A stretch of DNA of 57,579 nt from Corynebacterium sp. HMSC29G08 (GCF_001806875.1 NZ_KV786267.1:303-57881), one strand, 5' to 3'. Shown: positions 8,366 through 17,243, counted from the stretch's first letter. The notes: generated from the letters alone by a model not told the origin. Translations and numbers: made by a program.

Positions 8366-9439
8366 ATGAACTTCACCAAAAAACTTGCAGGACCCATCCT
8401 GGCTGCTGCACTGGCTGTCGCAATGCCTCTGAGCGGCTGCGCTGCGTGGGACAACCCAATGCAGATGGAAACGCAGCAGCTCGTGGACTCTCTTGAGGCT
8501 GCTGGCGACCCACACCAAACCCAAGGCGTTGCTTTAGTCAGCGAGATCTCCGAAGTGGAACCGGTAGACGCTCCCCGCCAAAACGCACTACCCGTGGAGC
8601 TAACGGACGCAGACGGCTACGACGTCACCGTCACAGACACCTCCCGCATCCTGGCACTTGATATTTACGGCACGTACACGAAGACGCTTCGTGGAGTTGG
8701 GCTCGGAGACAATATTGTGGGGCGGACGGTGAGTTCGGCGGAGGCGTCGTTAAGCCATCTGCCCGTGGTGACCGAAAATGGGCACTCTCTCAATGTTGAA
8801 GCAATTCTGAACCTGCGACCAACCCTGGTCATCGTGGATCATTCCGTGGGCCCGAGCGAGGCCATCGACCAGATTCGTGCAGCAGGGGTAACCACAGTGG
8901 TGATGGAACCGACCCGCTCGATGGCGTCGATGGGCCAGGACATCATCAACGTCGCAACGGTGGTTGGCGAACCCGAGGCTGGCCGCCTTTTGGCAAAGCG
9001 TAGCCAACGCGAAGTGGACGAGGCGCTGTCCGCTATCGCAGCCGTGAAGCCCGACGTGCCGCTTCGCATGTCCTTCTTGTACGCACGCGGCACCGGCGGA
9101 GTATTTTACCTGCTTGGCGGCGCAGACGGCACCCAAGACCTGATTGAGGCACTTGGCGGCGTGGACGTAAACACGGAGCACGGTATTGGTGCCGCCTCCC
9201 CCGCCAGCCCGGAGGCGCTTGCAGAAGTTAACCCGGAAGTGTTTGTCATGATGAACGGCGGACTCGAATCCACCGGCGATATCGAAGGCCTCCTCCAACG
9301 CCCAGGGGTCGCGCAAACAGCCGCAGGCAAAAACAAGCGAGTACTTTCGCTTCCAGACGGCGACTCGCTTGCCTTTGGCCCCCAAACCGGTGAAATGCTG
9401 CTGCGCGCTGCCCATGCCCTGTACGGGGAGGGTGAGTGA
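8366..9439 (+). CDS. hmuT: HmuT heme-binding lipoprotein of the ABC importer
   Basis: A 357-residue substrate-binding lipoprotein of the heme ABC transporter. The lipobox PLSGC makes Cys25 the acylated residue after signal peptidase II cleavage. The mature part has the two-lobed fold of cluster A-II binding proteins: RILALDIYGTYTKTL, then ENGHSLNVEAILNLRPTLVI. His140 in that second block is the likely axial heme ligand, by analogy with C. diphtheriae HmuT, and a Tyr at 239 or 248 is a candidate for the second. The start has AGGAG overlapping the htaA stop, 7 nt from the ATG. The gene ends inside the start of hmuU, so the transporter is translationally coupled. Confidence 0.94.
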   Translation: MNFTKKLAGPILAAALAVAMPLSGCAAWDNPMQMETQQLVDSLEAAGDPHQTQGVALVSEISEVEPVDAPRQNALPVELTDADGYDVTVTDTSRILALDIYGTYTKTLRGVGLGDNIVGRTVSSAEASLSHLPVVTENGHSLNVEAILNLRPTLVIVDHSVGPSEAIDQIRAAGVTTVVMEPTRSMASMGQDIINVATVVGEPEAGRLLAKRSQREVDEALSAIAAVKPDVPLRMSFLYARGTGGVFYLLGGADGTQDLIEALGGVDVNTEHGIGAASPASPEALAEVNPEVFVMMNGGLESTGDIEGLLQRPGVAQTAAGKNKRVLSLPDGDSLAFGPQTGEMLLRAAHALYGEGE

Positions 9440-10479
9440 GTTCCAAACTCTCGACCTTTAAGGCACGGCGCCGCGGACGCGTCATCCTCTTCATTGTCAC
9501 AGCAGCACTTTTGGCAGTCACCACCGTCGCTTCCATCATGGTCGGCCAGTTTGAGCTCGCGCCAAGTGAGCTGTGGCCGATCATCACAGCGGGCCCGATG
9601 TCTGCCACCACCCTGGATGCATCTGTAGTGTGGCAGATTCGTCTGCCTCGCTTAGTGCTTGGCCTATTTGTCGGCGCTGCTTTAGGCGTGGGCGGGGCAC
9701 TCATGCAGGCTGTCTTTGCCAACCCTCTTGCAGAGCCGAGCGTGATTGGTGTGAGTACCGGCGCAGGCGTCGGTGCGGCGGCAGCAATCGTGTTCGGCGC
9801 CAGTACGTTCGGCACGATGACAGTGCCACTGTTCGCGTTTCTCTCCGGAACCTTGGCTACCGCGGTTGTCTACCGACTCTCTCGCTCTGGAGGGAGCGTT
9901 CGCGTGTTGAATCTGATCCTGGTCGGTATTGCGGCAAATGCGATCTGTGGAGCCACAATTGCGCTGCTGACGTTCATGGCACCGACTACCGCTCGCGAGC
10001 AGATCATCTTCTGGCAGATGGGCTCCCTGGCCGGGGCGAGCTGGGCACAAACCGGCACGGTTGTGGCCGTGGTTGTGGTCTCCCTGGCACTGTCAATGCT
10101 GTTGGGACGCAAGCTAGATATCCTTGCGCTTGGCGACCAAGCTGCTAGCCACGTTGGCATCAACGTCTCGCGGCTACGGATGGCGGCGATCGTGCTGTCC
10201 ACCCTACTCACCGCTGCTGCGGTGTCCTTTGCAGGATTGATCGGGTTTGTCGGTCTTGTGGTTCCGCACATCGTGCGCACTGCTGTCGGCCCTTCAAATA
10301 CTGTGCTGCTACCGGCTTCCGCTCTCGGCGGGGCACTCCTCATTGGCGCAGGAGACATCTTCGCCCGCACAGCCGTTCCCTTCGCGGATCTGCCGATTGG
10401 CATCTTCACCGCGCTTATTGGCGGGCCCACCTTCTTCTTCCTGCTTCGGCAGATGTTGCGAAAGAACCATGATCTATGA
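9436..10479 (+). CDS. hmuU: HmuU heme ABC transporter permease
   Basis: A 347-residue FecCD/BtuC-type permease with about ten transmembrane helices, forming the channel for heme released by HmuT. Family blocks include QIRLPRLVLGLFVGAALGVGG, ANPLAEPSVIGVSTGAGVG and the cytoplasmic coupling region ALGDQAASHVGIN, followed by AGLIGFVGLVVPHIVR and PFADLPIGIFTALIGGP near the C-terminus. It starts with GTG overlapping the hmuT TGA (GTGA) and ends by overlapping the hmuV ATG (ATGA), so subunit stoichiometry is set by coupling. Confidence 0.94.
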   Translation: MSSKLSTFKARRRGRVILFIVTAALLAVTTVASIMVGQFELAPSELWPIITAGPMSATTLDASVVWQIRLPRLVLGLFVGAALGVGGALMQAVFANPLAEPSVIGVSTGAGVGAAAAIVFGASTFGTMTVPLFAFLSGTLATAVVYRLSRSGGSVRVLNLILVGIAANAICGATIALLTFMAPTTAREQIIFWQMGSLAGASWAQTGTVVAVVVVSLALSMLLGRKLDILALGDQAASHVGINVSRLRMAAIVLSTLLTAAAVSFAGLIGFVGLVVPHIVRTAVGPSNTVLLPASALGGALLIGAGDIFARTAVPFADLPIGIFTALIGGPTFFFLLRQMLRKNHDL

Positions 10480-11249
10480 GTGTCCACGCACGCGGCGTGA
10501 CCGTGATGAAACAGGGCCGCATGATTCTTCACGACGTCACCATGGAAGCACGGTCAGGCGAAGTCACAGGGCTTATCGGCCCGAACGGCGCAGGCAAGTC
10601 CACGTTACTGGCAGCGCTCTCTGGAGATATTGCCGTGGCCTCGGGACGTGTGGAGGTGGCTGGCAACAACGTCGCCACAAGCTCGGCCCAAGAGTTGGCT
10701 CGTACCCGAGCAGTGATGCTGCAAGACGTTAGGGTGGCGTTTTCATTCCTCGTAAGAGACATCGTTACGATGGGACGCCACCCCTGGGGTACTAACCCCG
10801 AGGACGCAGCGATTGTGGATGCCGCGCTTGCAACCACTGGCATGACTCACCTGCAGGACCGTGAGGTGCTGACGCTTTCCGGTGGTGAGCGAGCACGCGC
10901 CGCCTTCGCCCGAGTACTCGCACAGCAAACCCCGGTGGTGTTTCTTGATGAGCCGACTGCCGCCATGGATGTTCGCTTCCAGGAACAGACCATGGGCATT
11001 GTCCGAGGGCTTGCAGCCCAAGGCGTCGCCGTCATTGTGGTGCTGCACGACCTGCAGCTTGCAGCGCGCTACTGCGACCGGGTGGTGTGCCTGAAGTCAG
11101 GCGAGGTAGCCGCTACGGGGTCTGTAGAGGAGGTCTACGCAGACGACGTGCTCAGCGGTGTCTACGACTGGCCAATCTCAGTCTCGCGTATGGACGGGCG
11201 CGTGTTTGTCAGCCCTGCCGAAGCACCGCAGGGCGCGCCTGCCAGCTAG
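10476..11249 (+). CDS. hmuV: HmuV heme ABC transporter ATPase
   Basis: A 257-residue ATPase driving heme import through HmuU. It has Walker A GPNGAGKST (about residue 40), a Q-loop near VMLQDVRVAF, the signature LSGGERARAAFAR, Walker B VVFLDEPTAAMD and the switch His in VVLHD. The size and motif order match HmuV/FhuC ATPases. It begins inside the hmuU stop codon and is followed by 111 bp carrying the next DtxR-controlled promoter, so htaB probably has its own transcript as well as read-through. Confidence 0.94.
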   Translation: MSVHARGVTVMKQGRMILHDVTMEARSGEVTGLIGPNGAGKSTLLAALSGDIAVASGRVEVAGNNVATSSAQELARTRAVMLQDVRVAFSFLVRDIVTMGRHPWGTNPEDAAIVDAALATTGMTHLQDREVLTLSGGERARAAFARVLAQQTPVVFLDEPTAAMDVRFQEQTMGIVRGLAAQGVAVIVVLHDLQLAARYCDRVVCLKSGEVAATGSVEEVYADDVLSGVYDWPISVSRMDGRVFVSPAEAPQGAPAS

Positions 11250-11283
11250 ACCCAACAATCCCCCAAGTGCCCCCACATATTGC

Positions 11284-11309
11284 TAAGGTTAGGCTAACCT
11301 TGTTATAGT
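11284..11309 (+). promoter_or_regulatory. DtxR box and -10 element before htaB
   Basis: The site at 11284-11302 matches the 19-bp DtxR consensus at 15 of 19 positions, the best in the window. It is followed directly by a TATAGT -10 hexamer at 11304-11309. An AACCTAACCGGTTA sequence just downstream (from about 11316) could be a second half-site. Confidence 0.78.
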
Positions 11310-11360
11310 AAGCGCAACCTAACCGGTTATCTTCGTTCTGAACCTTTGAAAGGAATTGGG

Positions 11361-12158
11361 ATGTCCCGTACCTCCACCCTGGCACTTGTCACCGCCGCCA
11401 CTGTCGCATCCACCGCACTTTTCGCCCCCGCCGCTTCCGCCACCGAGACCCCGGAGCTGCTGACCGGCAACGCAACCTGGAACATCAAGGAATCCTTCCT
11501 GCGCTACGTCCAGTCACCGTTCACTGCGGGCACCATCACCGCCACTAAGGGAGCAGAGACGGTAGAGGCAGACGGCAAGGTCGTTGACTTCAAGTTCCCA
11601 GTCAACGTCGCAGACTCTGCCCTCAATGAGAAGGGTGAGGGCACCATCGACTTGGATGGTGCTTTCCAGATCGTGGGTCATAAGGGTGCCATGGACATTC
11701 AGATGTCCGACTTCAAGATCGTGATCAACGGCAACAAGGGCCACCTCCAGGCCGACTACGTGCGCAAGGGCGCCATGCCAGGCAGCGAGCCTTCTACCTC
11801 CACCGGCGACGACAAGCCGATCATTGAGTTCGATGTCAAGGAGTCGCTCGTGCCCGCTGCTGGCGGCAAGAAGGAGATCACCTTCACCCCAACCGCAATG
11901 ACCGAGTCCGGAGTAGACATCTTTGGCACGAGCTACACGGCCGGCAAGCCGCTCAAGGACAGCAAGGTCGGCGTCTCCCTTGATTTCAAGAAGGCTGAAA
12001 AGCCCGCTAACCCGAACCCCGCTAACCCGGATAGCTCGGCCTCCCCGGCCGCTATCGGCGGCATCGTGGTAGCTGTCCTGGCAGTGCTCGGCGGATTGGC
12101 GTTTGCCACTACCCTGCCCCAGGTCCAAGCTATGCTCGGACAGTTCCTTCCGCGTTAA
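11361..12158 (+). CDS. htaB: HtaB: membrane-anchored single HtaA-domain protein
   Basis: A 265-residue exported protein with a signal peptide (cleavage near AASATE), one HtaA domain (about residues 36-215), a Pro/Asn/Ser spacer and a C-terminal membrane helix (AAIGGIVVAVLAVLGGLAF). The heme-contact residues are present: Tyr49 in SFLRY and His107 in VGHKG. HtaB proteins bind heme at the surface and are thought to relay it between HtaA and HmuT. An AAAGGA Shine-Dalgarno sequence precedes ATG 11361. The stop overlaps the start of the following small gene (TAATG). Confidence 0.9.
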   Translation: MSRTSTLALVTAATVASTALFAPAASATETPELLTGNATWNIKESFLRYVQSPFTAGTITATKGAETVEADGKVVDFKFPVNVADSALNEKGEGTIDLDGAFQIVGHKGAMDIQMSDFKIVINGNKGHLQADYVRKGAMPGSEPSTSTGDDKPIIEFDVKESLVPAAGGKKEITFTPTAMTESGVDIFGTSYTAGKPLKDSKVGVSLDFKKAEKPANPNPANPDSSASPAAIGGIVVAVLAVLGGLAFATTLPQVQAMLGQFLPR

Positions 12159-12433
12159 TGCGACGCCTACTAGCAGCTAGCGCCGCTGCCTCCGTTGTAC
12201 TTGCGCTTGGTGTTCCGGCCTCGGCCACGGCCGAGAAAAAACCTGCCCCTGAGACGAGTTCCATGGTCACCATGTCATCAACGGAGAAAGGATCACCGGC
12301 AGCGACCGCAACCCACATGGTCGCGTTTGTGATTTCTACGATCGGCTTAGTACTCACCCTTGCAGCATTGACAAAAGGCGTGGCAGATATCCTCCAGCTC
12401 ACACAGCCGCCAGCCAACCTGCTCAAACGCTAA
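12158..12433 (+). CDS. Small exported membrane protein coupled to htaB, unknown function
   Basis: A 91-residue protein with a signal-like N-terminus (LLAASAAASVVLALGVPASATA) and one transmembrane segment (about 51-70: THMVAFVISTIGLVLTLAAL). It has no HtaA domain, no Cys and a single His, so it is not obviously a heme binder. Its ATG overlaps the htaB stop, which implies coupled synthesis and perhaps a physical partnership with HtaB. I do not recognise the family. It is followed by an inverted repeat that may attenuate the operon. Confidence 0.72.
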   Translation: MRRLLAASAAASVVLALGVPASATAEKKPAPETSSMVTMSSTEKGSPAATATHMVAFVISTIGLVLTLAALTKGVADILQLTQPPANLLKR

Positions 12434-12448
12434 GCCCCTTACAAGCTT

Positions 12449-12500
12449 CCCGCCTCGGACGACACAGAAATGCGGTCCCTTATCCGTCTGCCGAGGCGGG
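12449..12500 (+). terminator. Inverted repeat between htaB unit and the third HtaA-domain gene
   Basis: A perfect 10-bp inverted repeat (CCCGCCTCGG at 12449-12458, CCGAGGCGGG at 12491-12500) encloses a 32-nt loop. It is not followed by a T-run, so it is either a weak terminator/attenuator or an mRNA-stabilising structure. Confidence 0.45.
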
Positions 12501-12533
12501 CTCTTCCTATCCGCCACCAGAAGGAGTTCCCCT

Positions 12534-13325
12534 ATGTTTTCTCCCCGTTTCGTTGCTCTTTGCACCGCACTTGCGGTTGGCACAGGCCTCGTGTTTGCAG
12601 CTTCCCCGGCTAAGGCTTCCACTGCTTCCACTGCTTCCACGCTTGAGTCAGGAAGCTTCGCGTGGTCTATCTCCAAGCCATTCCTCAAACAAGCTGTGAT
12701 TCGCGGCAAGGGCCAGGCCACTGCAGAAGAAGGCGCATCGTGGGACAGCGAAAACTTGAAGTTCACGTTCCCTATCACTGCCGCGACTCACGCCGATGGC
12801 ACATGGACGTTCGACCTTGATGGCTCTGCACATGTGCAGGGATATAAGAACGTCGGTGGCGTCGAGGGCTGGGCAGTAGACGTCAAGTACTGGGATTTGA
12901 AGCTCAAAGTCGACGGCAAGAATGCGACACTTTTCGGTGACTACAAGCTCAGCGGCGTGGCTAACCACACTTACAAACCGGTTTCCGAGGAGGGCGACGA
13001 TGAACCCTTAGTCACCTTCACTCTGGAAAACGAGATCAAGGCTCCCGCAGCCGTCAAGGAGCTTGACCGTGAAACCACATCCGATACGGGCTTGGCCAAA
13101 TCTTTGGCCCACTACCCCAAGGGCACGGTATTGAAGGACTCGGGAGTTGATCTCAACGTCCTGTTCAAAGAACAGGAGACCCCCAAGTCATCTCAGGGCC
13201 ACCTGTCACCAGGCGCAATTGCCGGCATTGTGATCGGCGTTCTCGCTGTGCTCGGCGGCGCGGCGTTTGCCACTCAACCGACAGTTCGCGCGGCAGTACA
13301 GGACATGCTGGCCAAATTTCTCTAA
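12534..13325 (+). CDS. Divergent HtaA-domain membrane protein (HtaC-like), heme ligands not conserved
   Basis: A 263-residue protein with a signal peptide (to about AKAST), one HtaA-like domain and a C-terminal membrane helix (IAGIVIGVLAVLGGAAFAT) very like that of HtaB. Its position suggests htaC. However, the family Tyr is replaced (SFLRY in HtaB aligns with PFLKQ here) and the family His in GHKG is a Tyr-containing GYKN. It may use other residues, or have become a scaffold or hemoglobin-binding partner. AAGGAG lies 7 nt before ATG 12534. Confidence 0.8.
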   Translation: MFSPRFVALCTALAVGTGLVFAASPAKASTASTASTLESGSFAWSISKPFLKQAVIRGKGQATAEEGASWDSENLKFTFPITAATHADGTWTFDLDGSAHVQGYKNVGGVEGWAVDVKYWDLKLKVDGKNATLFGDYKLSGVANHTYKPVSEEGDDEPLVTFTLENEIKAPAAVKELDRETTSDTGLAKSLAHYPKGTVLKDSGVDLNVLFKEQETPKSSQGHLSPGAIAGIVIGVLAVLGGAAFATQPTVRAAVQDMLAKFL

Positions 13326-13377
13326 CCCAGCCTCACCCAGGTAGCCACAGCGCGACAAAGCGGCAATATTGGTAGCA

Positions 13378-13953
13378 ATGAGTGTTTCCATCGATTTTTC
13401 CCAACCCGCAGACGTCATTGCACCAAAGCTACTTGGGTGCGTGATCACCATGCACGGAGTCAGTATCCGGCTCACAGAGGTGGAGGCATACCTCGGTGCC
13501 GGGGATCCCGCCGCGCACACCTTCAACGGCATGACCAAGCGCAATGCTACAATGTTCGGGCCGCCAGGACACCTTTACGTGTACTTTTCCTACGGCCTAC
13601 ACCACAACGGCAACATCGTGTGCGCGCCGGAAGGCAACGGCCAAGGGTGTTTGATGCGCGGCGGGGAGGTGATCGCCGGCGAGGCTCTGGCACGACAGCG
13701 CCGACAACGCGCAGACCGGGCACAAATACCCTGGGAGAACCTCGCGCGCGGGCCGGGAAACCTCGGCCAAGCACTGGGCCTTACGCTGCCAGATAATGGC
13801 ACACCAGTATCACTCCACATGCGCGAGGAAGCACCCGAATGGGTGACAGGTCCACGAATTGGGATTTCCAAAAACGTGGACGCACCGCTGAGGTTTTGGA
13901 TCCCCGGCAACAAAACGGTGTCAACACCCCGGGGCTATCCCAAAAAGCACTAG
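13378..13953 (+). CDS. mpg: 3-methyladenine DNA glycosylase, AAG/MPG family
   Basis: A 191-residue alkyladenine DNA glycosylase that removes alkylated purines. Family motifs are LLGCVITMHGVSIRLTEVEAYLG (catalytic Glu in TEVEAY), the DNA-intercalating GHLYVYFSYGLHHNGNIVC and RGGEVIAG, then ARGPGNLGQALGL. Length is normal. The start is uncertain: ATG 13378 fits the first conserved residues, but TTG 13369 is in frame and neither has a clear Shine-Dalgarno sequence. It ends convergently on the ppk2 stop codon (shared CTAG). Confidence 0.9.
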   Translation: MSVSIDFSQPADVIAPKLLGCVITMHGVSIRLTEVEAYLGAGDPAAHTFNGMTKRNATMFGPPGHLYVYFSYGLHHNGNIVCAPEGNGQGCLMRGGEVIAGEALARQRRQRADRAQIPWENLARGPGNLGQALGLTLPDNGTPVSLHMREEAPEWVTGPRIGISKNVDAPLRFWIPGNKTVSTPRGYPKKH

Positions 13954-14822
13954 TTCTTGTGCTTCTTCTTGTTCTTCTTCTTTCCTTCCGAGCCTTTAAC
14001 GCGACGCTCCTCTAGCTTGGCGGCGGTGTCTGGGACGTAGCGGAACTCTTCACGCGGCGGGCGGCTGTAGTCAGTAATCTCAGGACGCTCCGGAATCTCC
14101 GGCAGGTCCGGCTTGATCCGCTCATACGGCACAGTGGACAGCAGGTGCGAGATCACATTGATGCGGGAACGCTTCTTATCCTCGCTTTCCACCGTGTACC
14201 ACGGTGCGGACGGGATATCGGTGTGCACGAACATCTCATCCTTGGCGCGGGAGTATTCCTCCCACTTGGTAATGGACTCCAGGTCCATCGGGGACAGCTT
14301 CCACTGCCGCAACGGATCCTCGCGGCGGGAAACGAAGCGGTTGTACTGCTCCTCGTCCGACACCGAGAACCAGTACTTGCGCAGCATGATGCCATCTTCC
14401 ACCAAAAGACGCTCAAAGATCGGCGCCTGGTGCAGGAAACGGCGGTACTCCTGCGAGGTGCAGAAGCCCATGACACGCTCAACGCCGGCACGGTTGTACC
14501 AGGAGCGGTCAAAGATGACAATCTCACCAGCCGCCGGGAGTTTTTCCACGTAGCGCTGGAAGTACCATTGCCCCTGCTCACGCTCAGTAGGCTTTGGCAG
14601 TGCTTCGATGCGGCAGGTGCGCGGGTTCAGGTACTGCGTGATGCGCTTAATTGCAGAGCCTTTACCAGCGGCGTCGCGGCCTTCCATAATGATGACCAGG
14701 CGTGCGCCGGTTTCAACAACCCACTGCTGCATGTCTACAAGCTCAGCCTGCAGACGAAGCAGCTCCTTCTCGTAGGCTTTCTTAGATAGTTTCGGAGGCT
14801 TCTTCGACGTCTGGTCACTCAT
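13950..14822 (-). CDS. ppk2: Polyphosphate kinase 2 family protein (PPK2)
   Basis: A 290-residue PPK2-family kinase that moves phosphate between polyphosphate and nucleoside diphosphates. It has the P-loop EGRDAAGKGSAI (about residue 50), the lid and Walker B region FDRSWYNRAGVERVMGF, and the KYWFSVSDEEQ and HTDIPSAPWYTVE blocks of class I PPK2. The C-terminus is very basic (KKKNKKKHKN). ATG 14822 is used, though GGAGG ends only 1 nt before it; no better start exists between the conserved region and the upstream gene. It follows the secreted-protein gene with a 22-nt gap, suggesting one transcript. Confidence 0.9.
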   Translation of the reverse strand: MSDQTSKKPPKLSKKAYEKELLRLQAELVDMQQWVVETGARLVIIMEGRDAAGKGSAIKRITQYLNPRTCRIEALPKPTEREQGQWYFQRYVEKLPAAGEIVIFDRSWYNRAGVERVMGFCTSQEYRRFLHQAPIFERLLVEDGIMLRKYWFSVSDEEQYNRFVSRREDPLRQWKLSPMDLESITKWEEYSRAKDEMFVHTDIPSAPWYTVESEDKKRSRINVISHLLSTVPYERIKPDLPEIPERPEITDYSRPPREEFRYVPDTAAKLEERRVKGSEGKKKNKKKHKN

Positions 14823-14844
14823 ACCTCCAAAGGTAACCGATTGT

Positions 14845-15423
14845 TTAGTTAAGGAAGAATTCAGCCAGGTAAATCGTCTCGCCATTACGCGCGGTAGCGA
14901 CACCGAAACGCTTCGGATCCTTGACCGGGTTGACGTTGATGTCACGGTTTAAAAACGCAATGCGATCCGCTGCCTGCGCCGGGTTCAGGCGGTAGATCTG
15001 GCCGGTGCCGCGATCGGTTGCGGTGGTACCGCGGCCAACGTTGCCCACGAATGTCGCCTCACCACGAGCAGCTTGTGCCGCCCACTGCGCTGCGATCACC
15101 TGGGCTTCCGCATCCTTTCGGTGGCCTTCTCTCACCAGCTGCTTTTCGGTAGCGACGGTCAGCTCTTGCTCCGCAGCGCTTAGCGCAGGCTTCGGGGTGA
15201 GCTCAATGCGCCCCGGTACGTGGATGCCTACGCGCGCGGCGCTATCTACAATCTGCTGCGGTACCTGAATATCCGGCAGCTGGATGTTGGCACGTGAGGA
15301 CAGCTCGCTGGAGGTTGGGATCTGCACCTGCGCAGATGCGGTTGCTGGAACCAACGCACCGGCCGCAAGGGTGCTCGCGCATACCAGAGCAACAAGACGT
15401 GAGCTATGTCCGAATTTCCTCAT
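14845..15423 (-). CDS. Secreted protein of unknown function
   Basis: A 192-residue protein with a signal peptide (LVALVCASTLAAGALVPATASAQ). The mature part has a polar N-terminal stretch and a C-terminal region of about 95 residues starting at LSAAEQELTVATEKQL and ending RFGVATARNGETIYLAEFFLN. That ending is reminiscent of the last strands of CAP/SCP domains, but the rest is too short to say so firmly. ATG 15423 starts the signal peptide; ATG 15432 is an alternative. Only a weak CACAAT lies at the leaderless -10 position. Confidence 0.68.
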   Translation of the reverse strand: MRKFGHSSRLVALVCASTLAAGALVPATASAQVQIPTSSELSSRANIQLPDIQVPQQIVDSAARVGIHVPGRIELTPKPALSAAEQELTVATEKQLVREGHRKDAEAQVIAAQWAAQAARGEATFVGNVGRGTTATDRGTGQIYRLNPAQAADRIAFLNRDINVNPVKDPKRFGVATARNGETIYLAEFFLN

Positions 15424-15444
15424 GCGCCACATTGTGCCACAACT

Positions 15445-17235
15445 TCAGCCTTCGAGCTGCTCGCCGAGCTCCAACCACTCCATTTCTAACTCCTCGCGCT
15501 CGTCCTTCATCGCACCAAGCGCCTTCGTCTTGTCCGCGATCGCATCGAACTCTCCCGCCGCGGACAGGTCAGTGATCTCCGCCTCTAGCTTCGCCACATC
15601 TTCCTCCGCCTGCGCGATCTTGCGCTCCAAGGCCTTCATCTTCTTGCGAAGCTCACGCTCTTCCTGGGAGGACAGGGCCTTTTGCTTTTCGACGCCACGC
15701 TTCTCCCCCAAATCCAACACCCCAACCGAACCCTCCTCAGCAGCCCGACGCTCAAGGTATTGCGTGATGCCGCCGGGGAGGTTGGTCAACTTGCCGTCGC
15801 CAAAGAGGGCATACGTGCTATCCGCAATGCGCTCGATGAGGTAACGGTCGTGGGAAATGACCACAAGCGTGCCGGCCCAGTTATCCAACAGGTCTTCGAG
15901 CTCCTGGAGGGTGTCGATGTCCAGGTCGTTCGTTGGCTCGTCTAGAAGCAGCACGTTCGGCTCACTCATCAGCACACGCGTGAGCTGCAGTCGGCGGCGT
16001 TCACCACCGGAGAGGTCCCCCACAGGTGTGCGCTGGCGCTTCGGGGAGAACCCGAGGCGCTCTGCAAGCTGCGAGGCAGACATCTGGCCTTTGCCCAGCT
16101 CAATGTAGGTGGCAACGTCCTCCACCGCATCAATAACGCGGCGGGTAGGGTCCAGGTCATCAAGCTCCTGACGCAGCCAGCCAATGCGTGTGGTTTGGCC
16201 TTCAATGCGCTTACCTGCGGCCAGCGGGTACTCGCCCGCAAGGGTGCGCAACAACGTCGTCTTGCCGGAACCGTTCACCCCGACCAGGCCGATACGTTCG
16301 CCCGGCGCGAGGCGCCACGTCAGGTGGTCTACAAGCATGCGGCCGTCAGGAGCGTCAATGCGCGCGTCCTCCAGCTCAATGACCACGCGGCCTTGGCGCT
16401 GTTTGGAAAACGCCATAAGTTCCACCTTGTCGCGTGGCGGCGGCACGTTCGCAATCAGGGCCTCGGCTGCCTCAATGCGGTAGCGCGGCTTAGAGGTACG
16501 CGCCGGTGCGCCACGTCGCAGCCACGCAAGCTCCTTGCGCGCAAGGTTTTGGCGGCGCTGCTCAATCGCATCCGCCTGGCGTGCGCGCTCCGCGCGGGCG
16601 AATGTCCAGTCGTTGTAGCCGCCCTCGTAGACGTCCACCGTGCCGTCGTGAACCTCCCAGGTCAGGGTGGCCACGGTGTCGAGAAACCAGCGGTCATGGG
16701 TCACAACCACCACTGCCACCTTGCGCGTAAGCAGGTGATCAGCCAGCCACTGCACGCCCTCAACGTCCAGGTGGTTCGTCGGCTCATCCAGCACCACCAG
16801 ATCCAAGTCTTGGACCAGTGCGGCGGCAAGGTTCACGCGCCTGCGCTCACCACCGGAGAGGTTGCCCACTGCGGTATCCAATCCCAGCTCAGCAACGCCG
16901 GTGCCCTGCAGCACCTCGCGGACCCGGGCGTTGGAGGCCCACTCAAACGTCTGCAGTCCCAGCGGTTCCACCACTGCCTGCCCCACGGTTAAGTCGGGGT
17001 CAAGATCAAAGCGCTGCGTGACAACAGCCATGCGCAGGCTGGAGTTGTGGGACACGCGCCCCTCATCCGGCGGCTCAATACCGGTGAGCACCTCAAGCAG
17101 CGTGGTCTTACCGCCGCCGTTGACGCCGACGATGCCGATACGGTCGCCGGTCTGCACTCCGAGCGACACACCGTTAAGAAGCGTTTTCAGCCCCCACGTT
17201 TTGGAGACGTTTTCCAGATTGATCAGGTTAGCCAT
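15445..17235 (-). CDS. ABC-F family ATPase (Uup/EttA-like)
   Basis: A 596-residue cytoplasmic protein with two ATPase domains and no membrane domain, typical of ABC-F ribosome-associated factors. Domain 1 has GVNGGGKTT and LSGGERRRV; domain 2 has GVNGSGKTT and LSGGERRRLQL; Walker B motifs are VVLDEPTNHLD and LLLDEPTNDLD. A charged coiled-coil tail (about residues 515-590) resembles that of Uup. The interdomain linker carries ARTSKPRYRIEAAEAL. ATG 17235 is preferred over GTG 17238 because a TAGACT hexamer lies exactly 8 nt upstream. Confidence 0.9.
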   Translation of the reverse strand: MANLINLENVSKTWGLKTLLNGVSLGVQTGDRIGIVGVNGGGKTTLLEVLTGIEPPDEGRVSHNSSLRMAVVTQRFDLDPDLTVGQAVVEPLGLQTFEWASNARVREVLQGTGVAELGLDTAVGNLSGGERRRVNLAAALVQDLDLVVLDEPTNHLDVEGVQWLADHLLTRKVAVVVVTHDRWFLDTVATLTWEVHDGTVDVYEGGYNDWTFARAERARQADAIEQRRQNLARKELAWLRRGAPARTSKPRYRIEAAEALIANVPPPRDKVELMAFSKQRQGRVVIELEDARIDAPDGRMLVDHLTWRLAPGERIGLVGVNGSGKTTLLRTLAGEYPLAAGKRIEGQTTRIGWLRQELDDLDPTRRVIDAVEDVATYIELGKGQMSASQLAERLGFSPKRQRTPVGDLSGGERRRLQLTRVLMSEPNVLLLDEPTNDLDIDTLQELEDLLDNWAGTLVVISHDRYLIERIADSTYALFGDGKLTNLPGGITQYLERRAAEEGSVGVLDLGEKRGVEKQKALSSQEERELRKKMKALERKIAQAEEDVAKLEAEITDLSAAGEFDAIADKTKALGAMKDEREELEMEWLELGEQLEG

Positions 17236-17243
17236 CACGCACG

